A DNA stretch of 64,000 nucleotides from Phallusia mammillata. Lineage: Eukaryota; Chordata; Ascidiacea; Phlebobranchia; Ascidiidae. The notes beneath the pieces were generated by a model. The model saw only the letters and a list, made by a program, of their open reading frames with translations, did not search any database and was not told the origin of the DNA. The position numbers and the translations under genes were made by a program. Positions 31,708 to 44,009 of this stretch are shown here, in pieces. Every line of letters begins with the position of its first letter. The first letter of the stretch is position 1. Location of the stretch: the NCBI GenBank assembly GCA_003260075.1, contig QLIY01000206.1:1-64000 (forward strand), given 5' to 3'.

Positions 31708-34700
31708 ACAGTTTTTAACTTATGATAACATAACATAAAAGAACACATACCACAACATATATATATATGTATATACAGTAAACCGCGGCTAGTCCGGACC
31801 TGTTAGAACCCAAAATTTGTCCGGATTAGGTGAAGACCCAGATTAACCAATATTGATTAGTTCAAGCCATACCACATTACAAAATTGTACCTAAGTTTTC
31901 CCTGGATTAGGCGAAGATCCTGATTAATTTAGGCTTACTGTAAATGTAAATATTTATACCGTACCTCCAAACCACTTCTCCATTCAAACTATCGATGCCA
32001 AACAAGCTTCCAGCTTTTGTGACGACAACAATCATCTTATGAAGTGAAAATGGATCCCTGGTTAATCCTTCAACCTGCAGAAACAGTGTATTTTGAGAAC
32101 AAAATGTCCAAGGCAGCTGCAGAAACATGTTATTTTGAGGGAAGGGCCGAGCCAGAACCTGAGTACTTGGTACCGAGCATCGCTGTTTTTGATGCTCGGC
32201 AAAGCAGTTGCACATACTTACCCCAGCATTAAATTTGCACATTCATGCCATGCTAGCATACGAAACTGGTGTATGAAAGGGTATCCAAGAACATAAATTA
32301 CTGTTTTTTCTTTCAATATTTTAGATTGTGGAAAAAAGGGTACTTATAGGGCCTGTACAATTTATTATATTGCTGGTGATGTAAGGGACCTTGAAAAGCT
32401 ACAAAACTAGCATGGAATTGGGAATGTTTGTAGCGCCACAATGCACCAAGCGTGCTCGGCTGAGAACTGAGCATTATCGTGAGATGCTCAGTACTTGACC
32501 AAACAGAACATTTTCAGTTTTGGCCCTATTATTATTTAACCATTTATAACTCAAATGTTTTTATAAAACTGTTGTCATTATCAGTAACATAATGCAAGAC
32601 AAACCAGTTAAAGTCTCTGTTGTATGGCAAAAAATCCAGCATTTTTCAAGTAATATGCTACATGTAAAAAATGATACTTCCTAACTTTAAAGCTAATCGT
32701 ATGTACCTGAATAAGTGGATCTCTAGTTTTGTGTTTAAACAAAGTTCCCTCATCAAGTTCTTTGGCCATTTGCTTGAAGAATGAAACTACCTGAGATGCT
32801 TGGGCCTTCACCCTCTGCGGAAAAGTACAAAATAAGTTATTGCATTTCACAAAAATAAAAAATTTAAATCTGTGAAAAGTCCAATGAGCAAAAATCTCAA
32901 AAAACACAAGAAAAATACTGAAAAATGAAAAACAAATTGTTCAATGAGGCGTACTTTGATGTATGAATGTGGGGTTGATGTATAAAATGGGCAATAGGCA
33001 TTCGAAGCTATGTAATAGAAAACTTGAATACAAATAAGGGAAAACTGCCATGAAATACATTGGGGTTTAGTGTCATTTGTTTGTCAAGAAGAACATTTGT
33101 CATTAACTTCAACATGTAAAGAAGTAAACCAATGCAACCTTAGCAAACATGTCAGGAACCGATGTCCTCTCTGCCTCCTCGAACTCCGCTTCGATTCCTG
33201 CATCTCCATCTGACAGAGGAAGATCCAACATGTTTGCAGATGAAATGGAGGCAAGGGACTCATCCCGTTGCCATGCCAACCGATTTGGGTGAGCAACAAG
33301 TAAAACTGTGTCCGCAGTGGTGGTTAGCAATGCTCTGAAAAGTAAAAAAGATTTACGTTGGTTTGATTCTCACAAGGTTAAAGAGTCCAATTACATTTTG
33401 AGTAAGTCAGCTTGATTACTTTTCAAACCATCACGATGATCTTTTGAAGTACAAATACTTGGCAAACATTTTAGTTAAACTTTAGGGGTATATAGTCACT
33501 AAAATAGCAATTTTTATTTGCTAGATGGCAAAACATTGGAAGGTTGTAGTTCGTAAGCAGCAAGGGGTTCGGTCGTGATAAAAAGGTTAACAACCACTAA
33601 TCTAGTTCTGTTGTTCTAAACCAGGAGTGTACCGCCAGCCAGAATATGACCACATGGGGCCTAGGAGACCATTTTTATGGCCATAAACATGTTTTTGTAA
33701 ACATATTTACTGACAAGTGAATAATAACGTGTTTGGTAAAATTTATTTCGTATTTAAATTCTAAAACTATGAAAAAAAACTTCCTTTTCATTACAGAAAC
33801 ATGATTTCTATATTAGGGGCCAAGTAGACATACAAGTCTACAAGCTATGTGAAGATACTGACAGCAGCAAGTGAATGTAAAACCAATCATTGTGCTGACA
33901 ATAGGAAAAAAGAGCAATAAACCATTAAGTTATTTTCTGTAACACAACCAATTAGGTTGTCATAATCACTGAAAGACAAAAATTCCTCCTGCAACAAGTC
34001 AATGTGTTAACTTATCACATTCTATAAACAAGGGTTTCTCCAACACTTTTTCTACACTTCTGTAACACAACTAATAAACAAGCCAATGCAAATGCAGTTT
34101 CATTTTGCATATGTTTTTGCACCTGAATCCAATGGGTGTTGTCCTCTTGAGGAACATGTTGATGTGAATAGAAGAAATTTCACCAGTGTTTGCAGGAAGT
34201 TGGTAACGAATCGTCAAACTGTCGTCAGTCAAACCTGGAGTAATTTGATATTTTATAAGCTAAAGAATGACAAAACTTACAATGTTTATGACTATTTACA
34301 CATAAATGTCAAAATGGTAATGGCTTCATGTGCCAATGTATTAGTTTTATACATATATATATATATATATATGTAACGATTTGGCGAGATATTATTAAAA
34401 ATGACTTGGCCTACATGTATACCAGGGACTGCTGACCCTAAAAATGAAAAGATTCAAACTCACAAAAACAAAATAACATGGGATTTGCTAAATCAGGCTG
34501 AACCAGTGTTTTCCAACCAAGTCTGCATAGTTTAAAACTTCCATCAAATGTTTGTTACAAGTTCACAACTCTGCCATAATCACGGTTAAACATAAAGGCT
34601 TAGAAAATCTTGCCTTATATAACCAACCAATCCTTATTCTTAAAAAGAATACAATCCTACATTCTAAAATCCTTTTGTGGGTAAAAGCAGTGATTAGGGA

Positions 34701-37700
34701 TGGTCAAAGTGGAATAACTGGATATTCCAGAATAATTGTTTCTAAACTGTAATATTTTGAAGGATTATCAGCTCAAATTTTCAGTTTGTAAGATGAAAAT
34801 AATTTTGTATTTTATCATCATACCAGTTTTCACACTCATAGCTGTAATAGTGACATCTTGGTTGTCGATCGATGTGAAGAAACTGTATTCTTCTGAACCA
34901 AGTTGCTTAGTGACGACTTCCCTCAATGACTTCAGCTCTTTTTTCCAGCCAATCTAAAAAATACCAATGCTATTAATATTAACAGAGCGCAATGTTTTTG
35001 TTGGCATAACACATAATAGCACAGCACATGTAAACAACAAATCATTTTTTAAAGTAAACTTTGGTAAAAAAACTTTTTGTCTAAATTGTAAACATAGACT
35101 AACTAGTGTAAGGCACAACACAAATTGTTAAAGACATTATAAACACTGCTTGATGAGTTTTTTATATCTTTTATTTTCAATATTAAATTGTCACATTCTA
35201 TCTACAAGTGTTTTTAAATATATTTTCTCAAAACTGCCCCATAAACAGCTAGTTTACTTTAAAACACCCCTCTTAACAGAAAATAGCCATTATGGCTGAG
35301 GATTATACACCGATACTACTTTGCTTAGTTTGGATTTATGCATAAATGGCCAAATTTGCCTCCGAGAGTTATTGTGTAATAGGCCAGATTTGGAACACTA
35401 TATACGGATCTGTTCATAAGTTTAATGGTGAAAATAACGACCCAAATTTATGTAAAAAGCGACATGCTTTATTGTTCAAACGTTTCGGCAAATGCTCATG
35501 CCATCATCAGTGATATGAAGACCACATCAGTTACACCCGTTTATATACAATTTAGTCGCATAAAGGAATGATAAAAAGGTGTGAAACAAGCGTCGCATAA
35601 AAACGATAGATAAAAAGGTGCGCAGAAGCGAGGTGTAAGCCACCTGCAAGTGTGCGTCTGACGAAACAGGTGCGGAGCAACTACGACATACAATACATTT
35701 CATTTCACTGATGATGGNTGAAAGACCAGATTTATTCCAGTGACCCCCAATTGTCTTCTCCAGTGCCCCAATTTAGTTATTGCAAATGCCCCGAAGGGGG
35801 TGCTGGCAGTCACTTTCACTGCTTTAAACAATGGAAAACAGCAAGTATTTTGCATAGCATCACACCAGTTGAACGACAAATTTGTGATATATGTAACATG
35901 GTGGACAAACGCTTGTTCGGTATTTTTTAAACAATGTGTGCAGGAAGACTAAGAAATTTCTGGAGGCTGTGCCATTAAGTGAATTTGTGCTAATAAGACG
36001 AATAAAACTTAAAAGCAACAATTTAAATCAAAACATCTGGATTTCTAACCTTCACATCTCCATCATCAACTTTTATGTGAGAAACTTTTCCTTGACCATG
36101 AAGTAACAGAACATTCGGTCCATGAGTTGTCACATCTTTGCTGCAGAATACAGGATAGAACAAATAAGCATTTATTTACCACTACAGATAAATAACATTA
36201 CACCAGGCCTTTGATACTAAATCAAACTGGCCTTTCACATAAGGTATAAAACCATTAGGCCTGGCAGCCTCAATATTCATATATACTTGTTTTCAATAAT
36301 GCTAGTGATGGGACGGGTACCCGGTACTCGGTACTCGGTATCGAACGATGGGGGGGGGGGCAATAATGCTAGTGATGGGACGGGTACCCGGTACTCGGTA
36401 TCGAACGATTTCAGTGGGAACAACATCAGCGAGCATCGATCTACGTTTTGCTCCAATGATTCACTTAACACAGCTACCACATTGGGATTGAGATACTTGA
36501 ACAAAACACTTCTATCTGCTAGAGGTCTTCCTAGAGAGTCAATCTAAAATATTGTTTAAGATAAGATTACATGTCTTCAGAATCTGTTAAATAGTAGAAA
36601 AAGAGAGAAAATTTACGTGAGTGCTTCTCCTAGTAAGCACCAGTGCCCTCTAAAGGACATTTGTGAATAGTAAGGCAGTTACGGCACAATGCGGCAACAA
36701 AGCAAATTGGCTTTTTTGTCCCTCCAGAAAAGGGGACCCTTAACTATTGGCCTAAAAAAATAAAAATTATTGCAAGATTTTGTTTGGAGGTAATTTTTAT
36801 ATCANCTTTCAGGTCTAAGCCAATTTTAAGAATTTAAGTATATACATTTTTAATGATAGTTCACATTATTAGAATGACAACTCAATTTTGCCCACTTTTT
36901 CTTGCAGTAAACTGAATGTTTTCTTGTCTAATGACAGACTATATTTTGCCATACATATGCAATAAATGGAATTTGTGTTTAACTGGATTATTATAAACTG
37001 CATTGGTTGTATTTGTGTTGCCAAATTTTCACATTTTCTCGACTACTTACTTTTAAATCTATTGAAATTGTGTTAGAAAAACAGACCCATGGGTTTCCAG
37101 CAAACATTTAAACTAAAACAGGGGGAAAGTTGATTTAAAAAGTATTAGTTTATCTGTGTAATGCTTACCAGGCAAGTATTTGCTTCCATATGCCCAAGTT
37201 GATCAATATGGTATAAAAACGTAATCAAAAACTTTTTGTTTCCTTACTTGCTGACAGAGACAATAGATGCAACTGATTCGATATCAAACAACTCAAGTCT
37301 AACAGAATTCAGAACTTTTCCGCTCGTGAAGTCGACAAGATACAACATCTCAGATTCAGGTTCATTGCAACTGTACAAAAGCTGGTTTCCCTCAAGAACA
37401 GCAACCTAATAAGGTATATTATGTGTTTAAGCAGTAAATAGATGAAATAATGGACATGTCCAATGTGGTTGGGCATCACATTAAAATACTTGTGCTATGC
37501 TAAGCTTAAAGTAAAGGAGGTATAATGTCATGCCAGATTTTGACTTACTGTAACATTTTTTTTCAATAGTTACTTTGTCATATTGGCAGTTCTAAAAATT
37601 GCTCAAAATTTGGTAACACCCAGTATTTCTCTTTGAAAGCTGATAATTGTGCACATGGTTACACAGTAAAAACAAACACAGCGGCTCAGGCATATTAAAA

Positions 37701-38574
37701 ACAAACAAATTTAAATGTATATGAGTGATGAATTTGGATAAAACTTACAGTATCAAGTGTGGCAAGCCAATCATTTTGAACATTGGCTTGAGAGATAATC
37801 TCCAGTTGTTTCGCATCATACACAGTCACCGAAATTCCTCTCCTCAACTCCAGTTGAAAATGGAAAATTTGGCTGCTTTGTGAATCAATCAACAGCTAAA
37901 GCAATCAAGATTTTCTTAATCAGTAAATTATAACCATAGGTTGCAATTTTAAAAGTGGAAAATTTACTAACATGATACTTCACAGCAGACCCACACTTAG
38001 CTAATTTTCGGTTAGTGGCATAAAGAGCACTTTACCCATTTAAAACGATATATATATATCTCGAAAAATGCTCACGGTTAGGGCTATTAGGGTCAGGGTG
38101 AGGCATTAGCATTCAAAATTTACTAAAACTAGTAAAATTTCCAAAGTAAAATTTTCAAAAACTTCTATCCTAACCCTACCCCTCTTCAACTGCTAAATAA
38201 ATAATTCAGCTCTTTGCGCCACCTACCAAAAATTAGCTAAATGTGTGTCTGCCCTGAGGTATGGTGATAGTTGTTTCACCCTTAGAAATGCTGAGAATTA
38301 CTTTAGGAAGTACAGACTTAGTCGCTGTGCTTAAAAATGGTCTCAAAAAATCTGAAAAATCCATGGCCCAAAACTAATTTCCCAATATTCTACCCACAAC
38401 CAAGCCCTTAATATGTACAAAAGAGCCACATTCTAATGAACATAAATTCATAACTGGAATCAGCCCTGAAGCATCGATGCAGACCAGCGATCACGGCACA
38501 CTCATATGTAATATCCGATTTCAAAAGACTGTTGTGGGTTCGAATCCCACCGCAGGCTAGATTTTTCTAGCCTA

Positions 38575-38650
<76 letters not shown>

Positions 38651-40620
38651 GAAGCATGAAAATGAAGTCTAGTTTGCACAAAAAATGTATATTTCTTACT
38701 CCATGCAAGTAAATATGATTCATCAAACCTTGTTGTACTCTGCACCGGGGGGGGGGGTGACATTCTAGTTTCCATGCAAGTAAATATGATTCATCAAACC
38801 TTGTTGTACTCTGCACCGCTAATATCTTGATCAAATGCAACTGATTTCACTTTGGGATGATGTTTAGACAGAGAAGCAGTTATGATTTCTGTGTTTGTCA
38901 AAACAACTAAAAGATTTCCTTCCGTGTAACTTTGTTCCAAGACTGCCACCTGGTGGACCAAAAATTCCTCCCTAGAAAAATAGTTTTTTGTTTAAACAAT
39001 GGAAAAAACAAACAATTACAATCAAAACCGTTTAACATGATAAATTTGACATTTTTATTTTCATTCAGTTGGTAACAATGACTGGATTTTTATTAAATAT
39101 TTGCTAGACTCAAGTTATCACAAGACTTTGCTCAGGGTGTGAAGAACTTTACTAATAAAGTAGTTAGATTTTGCAAAGCATTAAATATGGCACCAAAATT
39201 ATCATGATTAACAACATATAAAAATAAGCATTCAGTCAATATTAGAAATAGTGAAATTCAATAATAGAAATGCAATATTTAGTGTTAAAAACCATTAAAC
39301 CGTATGAAAGTACATACTCAGTTTTGGAAGCTGCTAGATTTACATCCCACTTTGTAACGCCGCTTGAAGCTTCAAAAACACGAGCGACGCCAGCCTCAGT
39401 GACGGACACAATTCCATCTCGAACATGATTTAGTGACTTTATCTGCAAGTAAAATTGGCACAGATAATACAACTAACATAAGGGTTGCATGAACTCAGGT
39501 GAGTTTAAAATGGTTTTCATTCCAGTGGCAAAGTCATGAGAGACAAAATTGTAAATAGTAGCTAAAAGAAAATGAAACAAAAGTTTGTGCCCCTGGCAAA
39601 AGACTTGCACTTTTAGGCATGGAGTCAGCATTTAAGTCATTTTTATTTTGTAGAGTTGGAAACAGAATGAAATTAATTAAAAAAACATCAATAAATTTGG
39701 CAAAGGGCAACATAAATGTTTTGTTTTGAGTCGAAGTCAGTTCACTTCTGAGTGTTGGAAAATGTATTCGGAGTTAAATCTTTTTTTAACTGACTTCACA
39801 ACTTTCATGATAACAACACAGTAGAGAACATTCGCAATCGTTGCAAACCTTTCTCTGTTGATTTTTTTTACCAAAAACTACACATTTAAAAAAAAAATGT
39901 TTTGCTGATAGTGAAATAGAAAAGTCCTACAAAAGAGTATGCTATATATGTCTGTTTGCAACAAATATAAACAATTCTGGTTTGCGGAAACTGGCGAAAT
40001 AAAACTATTACGGACTCTTACTTTTCCATCATTGAAAGCTAGTGTTCGTCTCCAATTAATGTTTCCATTTTTAGCACTGATACTCGCTACAACGTTTTTG
40101 TCAGTAGCCACAAATACATTTTTACTGATGGACACAGAACTGTCGAATGCAACCAATTCTACCTGTACAACAAAAAGTGCCGATTACAAAGATGACCATA
40201 AGAGATTATCACTGAATTAATAAAAATCAAGAAAGCTTAAAGTTATATTTACATGAAGAATAAGACTATGAATTAAAGTATTTTTATCAACCTTTTGTGC
40301 ATTACATTTTCAAATATGCAACATGCAAATTATTTAGTATAACTTATGCTAATTTCATTGGTGTAACGCTCACAAAAAGATGTGATAGAATAAGTCGGCA
40401 ACTTTTTATACTGCGGTTTAATCCAATAACTACAATGCACTGTTTTTAAATCGCAAAATTCAAATGCAAAATTATTTTCACATACCTTTCCAATTAAATT
40501 CTTTGTCCAGTCATATTTTCCAATCTGGTCAACATATAAAGCGTTCGAAAGGACAAAAAATAATGCACTTACGACACAAACATATAAGTATCGGTTCATT
40601 GCTGATTTTTTTAGCATCAT
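24205..40620 (-). CDS. EMC1: EMC1, ER membrane protein complex subunit 1 (21 exons, 977 aa)
   Basis: Largest, lumenal beta-propeller subunit of the EMC insertase, which inserts tail-anchored and multipass proteins into the ER membrane (family knowledge). Exons: 40620-40486, 40162-40022, 39442-39318, 38971-38800, 37895-37749, 37405-37248, 36140-36050, 34953-34824, 34234-34123, 33334-33139, 32814-32707, 32074-31965, 30218-30046, 29504-29407, 28887-28681, 28187-28038, 27302-27189, 26424-26313, 25816-25672, 25170-25008, 24351-24205; total 2934 nt, in frame. Seen: signal peptide then [84 protein letters not shown]; one transmembrane helix and the end [14 protein letters not shown]. Close in length to the human protein (993 aa). 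Exons 12, 16 and 18 also occur in second copies. Diverges from the first cationic peptide gene with 0.8 kb between start codons. Confidence 0.95.
24528..24749. repeat. Duplicated MITE-like segment around G10
   Basis: aactgagtacacagactttt ggttgagaaacactac occurs before G10 (24573-24582) and again at about 24707-24742; between them the reverse terminus agtgtttctcaacc (24611) gives an inverted pair of the 'cagtgtttctcaacc' hAT MITE type. Lies in EMC1 intron 20. Confidence 0.6.
24760..24910. mobile_element. hAT-like MITE, same family, EMC1 intron 20
   Basis: cagtggtgggatttaa ... tgaatcccaccactg with perfect 8-bp target duplication gttttacc (24752-24759, 24911-24918). Part of its interior is replaced by G12 (24820-24831). 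Confidence 0.85.
25225..25460. repeat. Duplicated intron segment around G10
   Basis: About 100 bp (cacgaaggaaatagctgcgc ... agatggtaggcgcacagtt) at 25251-25341 and 25364-25451, separated by G10 (25342-25351). EMC1 intron 19. Confidence 0.8.
26110..26221 (-). repeat. Second copy of EMC1 exon 18
   Basis: 112 nt, same length as 26424-26313, encoding [14 protein letters not shown] ... QAYIFPYG. The upstream intron is cut by G11 (26226-26236) right at the acceptor, so only the other copy has a full splice site. Confidence 0.85.
26585..26908. mobile_element. hAT-like MITE (TAGAGGTGTACCGA type)
   Basis: Termini tagaggtgtaccgaata / gattcagtacatcacta with perfect 8-bp target duplication gtaaaaac (26577-26584, 26909-26916). 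Internally, sequence is replaced by G10 (26630-26639). EMC1 intron 17. Confidence 0.8.
27608..27873. mobile_element. hAT-like MITE (CGGGAGTCGGCAACC type)
   Basis: Termini cgggagtcggcaacc / ggttgccgacccctg with perfect 8-bp target duplication tgctagta (27600-27607, 27874-27881). Same family as 63199-63446. EMC1 intron 16. Confidence 0.82.
28200..28560. repeat. Duplicated intron segment around G10
   Basis: agaaaaagagagaaaattta ... caaattggcttttttgtcc occurs at 28239-28367 and 28418-28542, separated by G10 (28368-28377). EMC1 intron 15. Confidence 0.8.
29053..29260. mobile_element. pogo/Tigger-like MITE, cut by G10 and G47
   Basis: Begins cagcaaaccttgattaatcc after TA. The motif gaagatccggattaaccgat is present twice around G10 (29146-29155). 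A 47-base G-run (29214-29260) follows instead of the right end. Confidence 0.6.
30534..31531. repeat. Haplotype copy A of EMC1 intron 12 / exon 12 / intron 11
   Basis: About 1 kb repeated as 31548-32600. It includes a full second copy of exon 12 (31065-30956, 110 nt; D in place of E at one residue: NGDVVWR versus NGEVVWR). Copy A lacks about 100 bp where G11 (31402-31412) stands and ends at G10 (31522-31531). Confidence 0.88.
30765..30931. mobile_element. pogo/Tigger-like MITE (haplotype copy A)
   Basis: ctagtccggacctgttagaa ... attgaggcttactg, followed by TA. The second haplotype copy is at 31776-31940. Confidence 0.6.
31642..31706. other. G65 run replacing 50 bp of known sequence
   Basis: In copy A the flanks catacaaaaaa and tacagtttttaactt are joined by 50 bp of ordinary sequence (30628-30677). 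In copy B the same flanks are joined by 65 G. Confidence 0.9.
31776..31940. mobile_element. pogo/Tigger-like MITE (haplotype copy B)
   Basis: cagtaaaccgcggctagtcc ... aatttaggcttactg with TA on both sides. Confidence 0.65.
35478..35514 (-). ncRNA. Minimal Penelope-type hammerhead
   Basis: Minus strand: CTGATGA (35510-35504), stem II GGCA ... TGCC, GAAACGTTT. It is followed by gaacaataaagcatg, the usual tail. Lies in EMC1 intron 7. A second partial copy (cactgatgatgg) is cut off on the plus strand by the N at 35718. Confidence 0.55.
36294..36411. repeat. Duplicate around G11
   Basis: aataatgctagtgatgggac ... tatcgaacgat occurs on both sides of G11 (36350-36360). The same 'ggtacccggtactcg' motif follows the G47 at 29261. 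Confidence 0.8.
36415..36804 (-). repeat. Misplaced copy of EMC1 exon 16 region
   Basis: A near-identical copy of 28060-28195 joined directly to 28377-28625 (the G10 between them is absent). Contains most of exon 16 (36543-36418). It lies between exons 6 and 7 instead of near exon 16, ends at a single N (36805) and is out of gene order, so it is a misplaced contig. Confidence 0.85.
38460..38575 (+). mobile_element. tRNA-derived SINE fragment
   Basis: gtgggttcgaatcccaccgc is a perfect B box / T arm, followed by ggctagatttttctagcct, a tail shared with 52120-52145, 52830-52850 and (reverse) 62400. Ends at the 74-base G-run. Confidence 0.6.
38576..38649. other. G74 run (gap filler)
   Basis: Longest G-run. 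Lies in EMC1 intron 4. A 46-bp piece of the exon 4 donor region is present before the next run (38747-38757) and again at 38772-38818. Confidence 0.85.
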
Positions 40621-41347
40621 CACGCTTTGATTTTCCAAAACTGATATTACGCATGAGTGAACATTATGTTATGTCGCGTAACGCTGTGTATTTTTGCGCG
40701 ACAAGCGACACCTTGTAAAGATTGAAAGTTGCAAGTTTTACATTCAAATAAAGAATTTTATTCAACCCTTACTCAATCCAAACCATAATAAATAATTTAA
40801 AGTGTTTTGATCTATGCACTTATGAGGGGCCAACGCGGTCTTAGTAAACACAAACAACTTCGTACACTTTGAGTTACCAGGGGCAGGGGGACCAAAAGAC
40901 CGTTACAGCAAACAGTAATAAACCGTTAGTGGACAAACATTATTTAGGGTGTTAGGTTAGCCCAGATGCCAAAGGGCTCATTCGAATCCAACGGTTCGTT
41001 GCTAGTAAACAACGGCCAAACAATTCACTTGGTGGAAATTCCATAAAGTCAGCACAATTTAAGAAAACTCAACATTAATACGTTACAAAACAGTTTCGAT
41101 TTTTCAGACTTTGTGCAATGAAACCGTCAAGCAATCTTCCATTAAAAGTCAACAGGAAGGACATAAAGTTCATTTAAGTTGACTGAAAGCAATTGGTTCC
41201 CCCTATATTCTTCACCTTTGCTACCCATTGTTTTTTGTTACCAGCGACGCAGTCCTATGTGCGGTCAAAAGCCCAAAGTAGGAAAATGATTTAAATGAAA
41301 TTTGCAAGACAATTGTTGGCTTTGCATCCGTTGCGACAAACAGTGGC

Positions 41348-41353
41348 TATAAA
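41348..41353 (+). promoter_or_regulatory. TATA box of cationic peptide gene A
   Basis: tataaa 82 bp upstream of the ATG at 41430. The 0.8 kb between EMC1 and this gene holds nothing else recognisable. Confidence 0.6.
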
Positions 41354-41429
41354 TGAGGCAAAAGCGCTTCTAACTTTGTTGGATTTATAGTCTTAAACTA
41401 CACGATTTCGAAGACAAAAGTAGTTTACA

Positions 41430-42595
41430 ATGAACGGTTTTGGAATTATTTTAGTGTTGGCGATTGGGATCTTCGCTTCAACAGATGCAGTAGCACCCGC
41501 ACCGTAAGACAATGATAATAAAATAAACCAAAAAAAATGTTTTTATTGTACAAGCAAGGTTGCTAAAAGTGGCCTTATTTGTATTTTAATTCTTGTAAAA
41601 CAGTACATTTAAACCCAATATTTGCTTATTTTTGTGATGATTTATTTCAGGACAAAAGCACCGGGATGGGCACCCTTCAAGCAGTCAGCAAAACAAGCTT
41701 ACATCTTCGCCAAGAAAGCGGCAAAAACCGGTTTCGCCAAAATCAAGAAGTTGTTTGGGGACCTTGAACTACAGAAAGACGCTCGCAGAATGCAGGTATA
41801 CAAATGAATTAATACGTCATAATATTCTTTGTGACGTCAGAAAGAGAAATATATGTGTAGACAATGGTTGTCAAACTTTTAAAGCATGCGGCGGTTTAAA
41901 GAACTAAAATTTCTTTTCGCGGCACACTGTTGTTCAATAAATGGTAATTTTCAACTTTATTGTGGTGGGTAAGGATGCTTTTTATTGCCAATAACTAAAA
42001 TATGAGTTTTGAAACGTTGTCATGCACACCAGTATTTCGTCATGAAGTCCCAAAACTCCAGGGATTGTTTGCACTTTAAAAAAAGAAATATTTCGCGGCA
42101 CACTTGAAAATCTCTCACGACACACAGTTTGAGAATTACTTGGTGTATATAGTGTGGCTGAGTTTGAAACTTCTCTATGTTCAGGAAAATGAAAGGCTGG
42201 CTAGTCTCCTCGACCAGCAAGAAATGCCAGATGTTTCCGATGCTGAAGAAATGCTGGGACGAGGTAAATTGGGGGAAAGGTCAAAGTCACTAAAGCGGGA
42301 TTAGATTTGTTTTACCTTGCTACACAAATTAGATGTTTGCTAAATTTTTTTACCTTGCTGCAAATTACCTTAATGCTTATGCATTTAGTAGTGTAAGTCC
42401 CTTGATTTAAAACATAATTTTGTGTAAGAAAAGATAAACAAAATGAAGACAAGCATATTTTGAAAATAGACCTATTTATTTCAATGTTTGTTGCATCATT
42501 TATGCCATTTGATAAAAAGTGTAACTGTTAATGTTTTTGCAGAGATTTTCAACCAGATTGTAGCCAATGAAATTTTGGAGGAGGAAAATAATTAA
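41430..42595 (+). CDS. Cationic amphipathic peptide precursor A, 116 aa (4 exons)
   Basis: Exons 41430-41503, 41651-41795, 42185-42263, 42543-42595; intron phases 2, 0, 1; AATAAA about 50 bp after the stop. Seen: signal peptide (IILVLAIGIFASTDA), APAP motif, then a Lys-rich amphipathic segment (GWAPFKQSAKQAYIFAKKAA followed by KTGFAKIKKLFGD), a stretch of mixed charge, and an acidic C-terminal part (DVSDAEEMLGREIF ... EILEEENN). This three-part layout is that of ascidian antimicrobial precursors (clavanin, styelin, Ci-PAP/Ci-MAM types), in which the acidic part is removed on maturation. Exact family not recognised. Probable role: membrane-active defence peptide (inference). It shares intron phases and the APAP junction with the next gene, so the two are paralogues. 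Confidence 0.8.
41862..42141. mobile_element. hAT-like MITE in intron 2 of peptide gene A
   Basis: Termini caatggttgtcaaactttt / cacagtttgagaattact, of the 'cagtggttctcaaac' type, with internal cgcggcacac repeats. Target duplication not clear. Confidence 0.5.
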
Positions 42596-44009
42596 ACAAG
42601 CTCCCAGTGAAGGAAACAATAAGAAATGGCGTTTGCGATAATCGTCAAATAAAATACACAGAATTATTTTTGTTGCCATTATTTAATTTGAAACAGTGTT
42701 TAAAGTAAATATAGCTCGATCATCAAAAAAGGTCACCTTCTGCCCAAATGTGAATAAAATGCTGAACACCTTGACAAAAAATAGTAACATTTTGTTTATC
42801 AACCCACGCCCCACAGCCATCACCACAAACATTTACATATTTCGGTCAACCCAAAAAATAATTGTATATCGTGAGCTTCCCTAGCCTGACCCTTTTAAAA
42901 ACTACACAGAACACTAAAAAAAACAATGACAGAATCCACCAAAAATATTAATAGCGCTTGAAACGGTCAGAATCGAATCTGAAACAGAAAGAAAGTGTAA
43001 AACATATTGATTAACTTAACAGGGTTTTAAACCAACTTTGCATGTGTTTGTAACTTAAATAGTAAACTCTGCTCATAAGGTACAAACGTATCGTGTTAAA
43101 AAAGAACAGGATCGAAAACTGCTTAATGTTAAAACAACGTTATTTATTTGTGAGTTATGTATTTGAGAAATATAAAGCTTCTTTCCCCGACTCACAAAAA
43201 TTTATGATAAAAAAGTATATCCTAATAGGAAAAATTCAACTAGTGACAGAGATGTACGCGGGTCCAAAATTATAACCCGAAACCGAAACGTTTTTTTAAA
43301 GCCCGTTTAGCTATAAAGTTTGACATATGCCTACAAAACGTACTGTATATAATAAAGAAGACATGTGGACAGTAAATAAACACATTTTAGGGCATTTTGG
43401 CGTTAAATTATTTCAAGTCCAGCAACTATCTACTGAGCTAGGTATATTTATTTGAAAACAAAGACGGACACAGAATGTTAATCCCGAATCAAATCTGTTT
43501 GTTAAAAAAACCTAAGCCTGAATCCGACCCGAATAGCTCGGCCCGAGTTGCACCTCTGACTTGTGATATTGTGCGAAGCGCAGCTTGCGCATTAACACAA
43601 AGGTGACAAGCGGGGTAAATGTTTTGGGTATGCTGTGCTAAAAAAATACGATGTCGCAAAAAGGCAAAGAGGATATATAAAGTTGATACTTCGAACAATT
43701 AATTGCCGACTTATGGTAATGACTTCACATTATTTGCATCAGGACAAAAATGGCCCAAGTTTATGGCCGTATTTGGCCCAATGACCGGGCTACCCTCATT
43801 TCGTCAGATCCAGAAAAGGACATACCGAGGTTATTGCATGCAAATTGATGCAATGAATGATAAAGCAAGTTTAAATGTAGAGCATTCTTCAATCCGGGGT
43901 CATCTGAAAGTTTAACCATAAATTTACATGAAAATTTTAGGAGCATTTTTGAGTAAGTTAAAATTCCGCCAAACTGGTGTTAGGTTGTGTAACAAAATAT
44001 ATTACCAAT

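Noticed and set aside
38572-38840. Open frames encoding long proline runs on the minus strand (also at 53398-53580 and 54873-55205)
   Set aside because: They are translations of the 58-74-base G-runs, which are gap filler.
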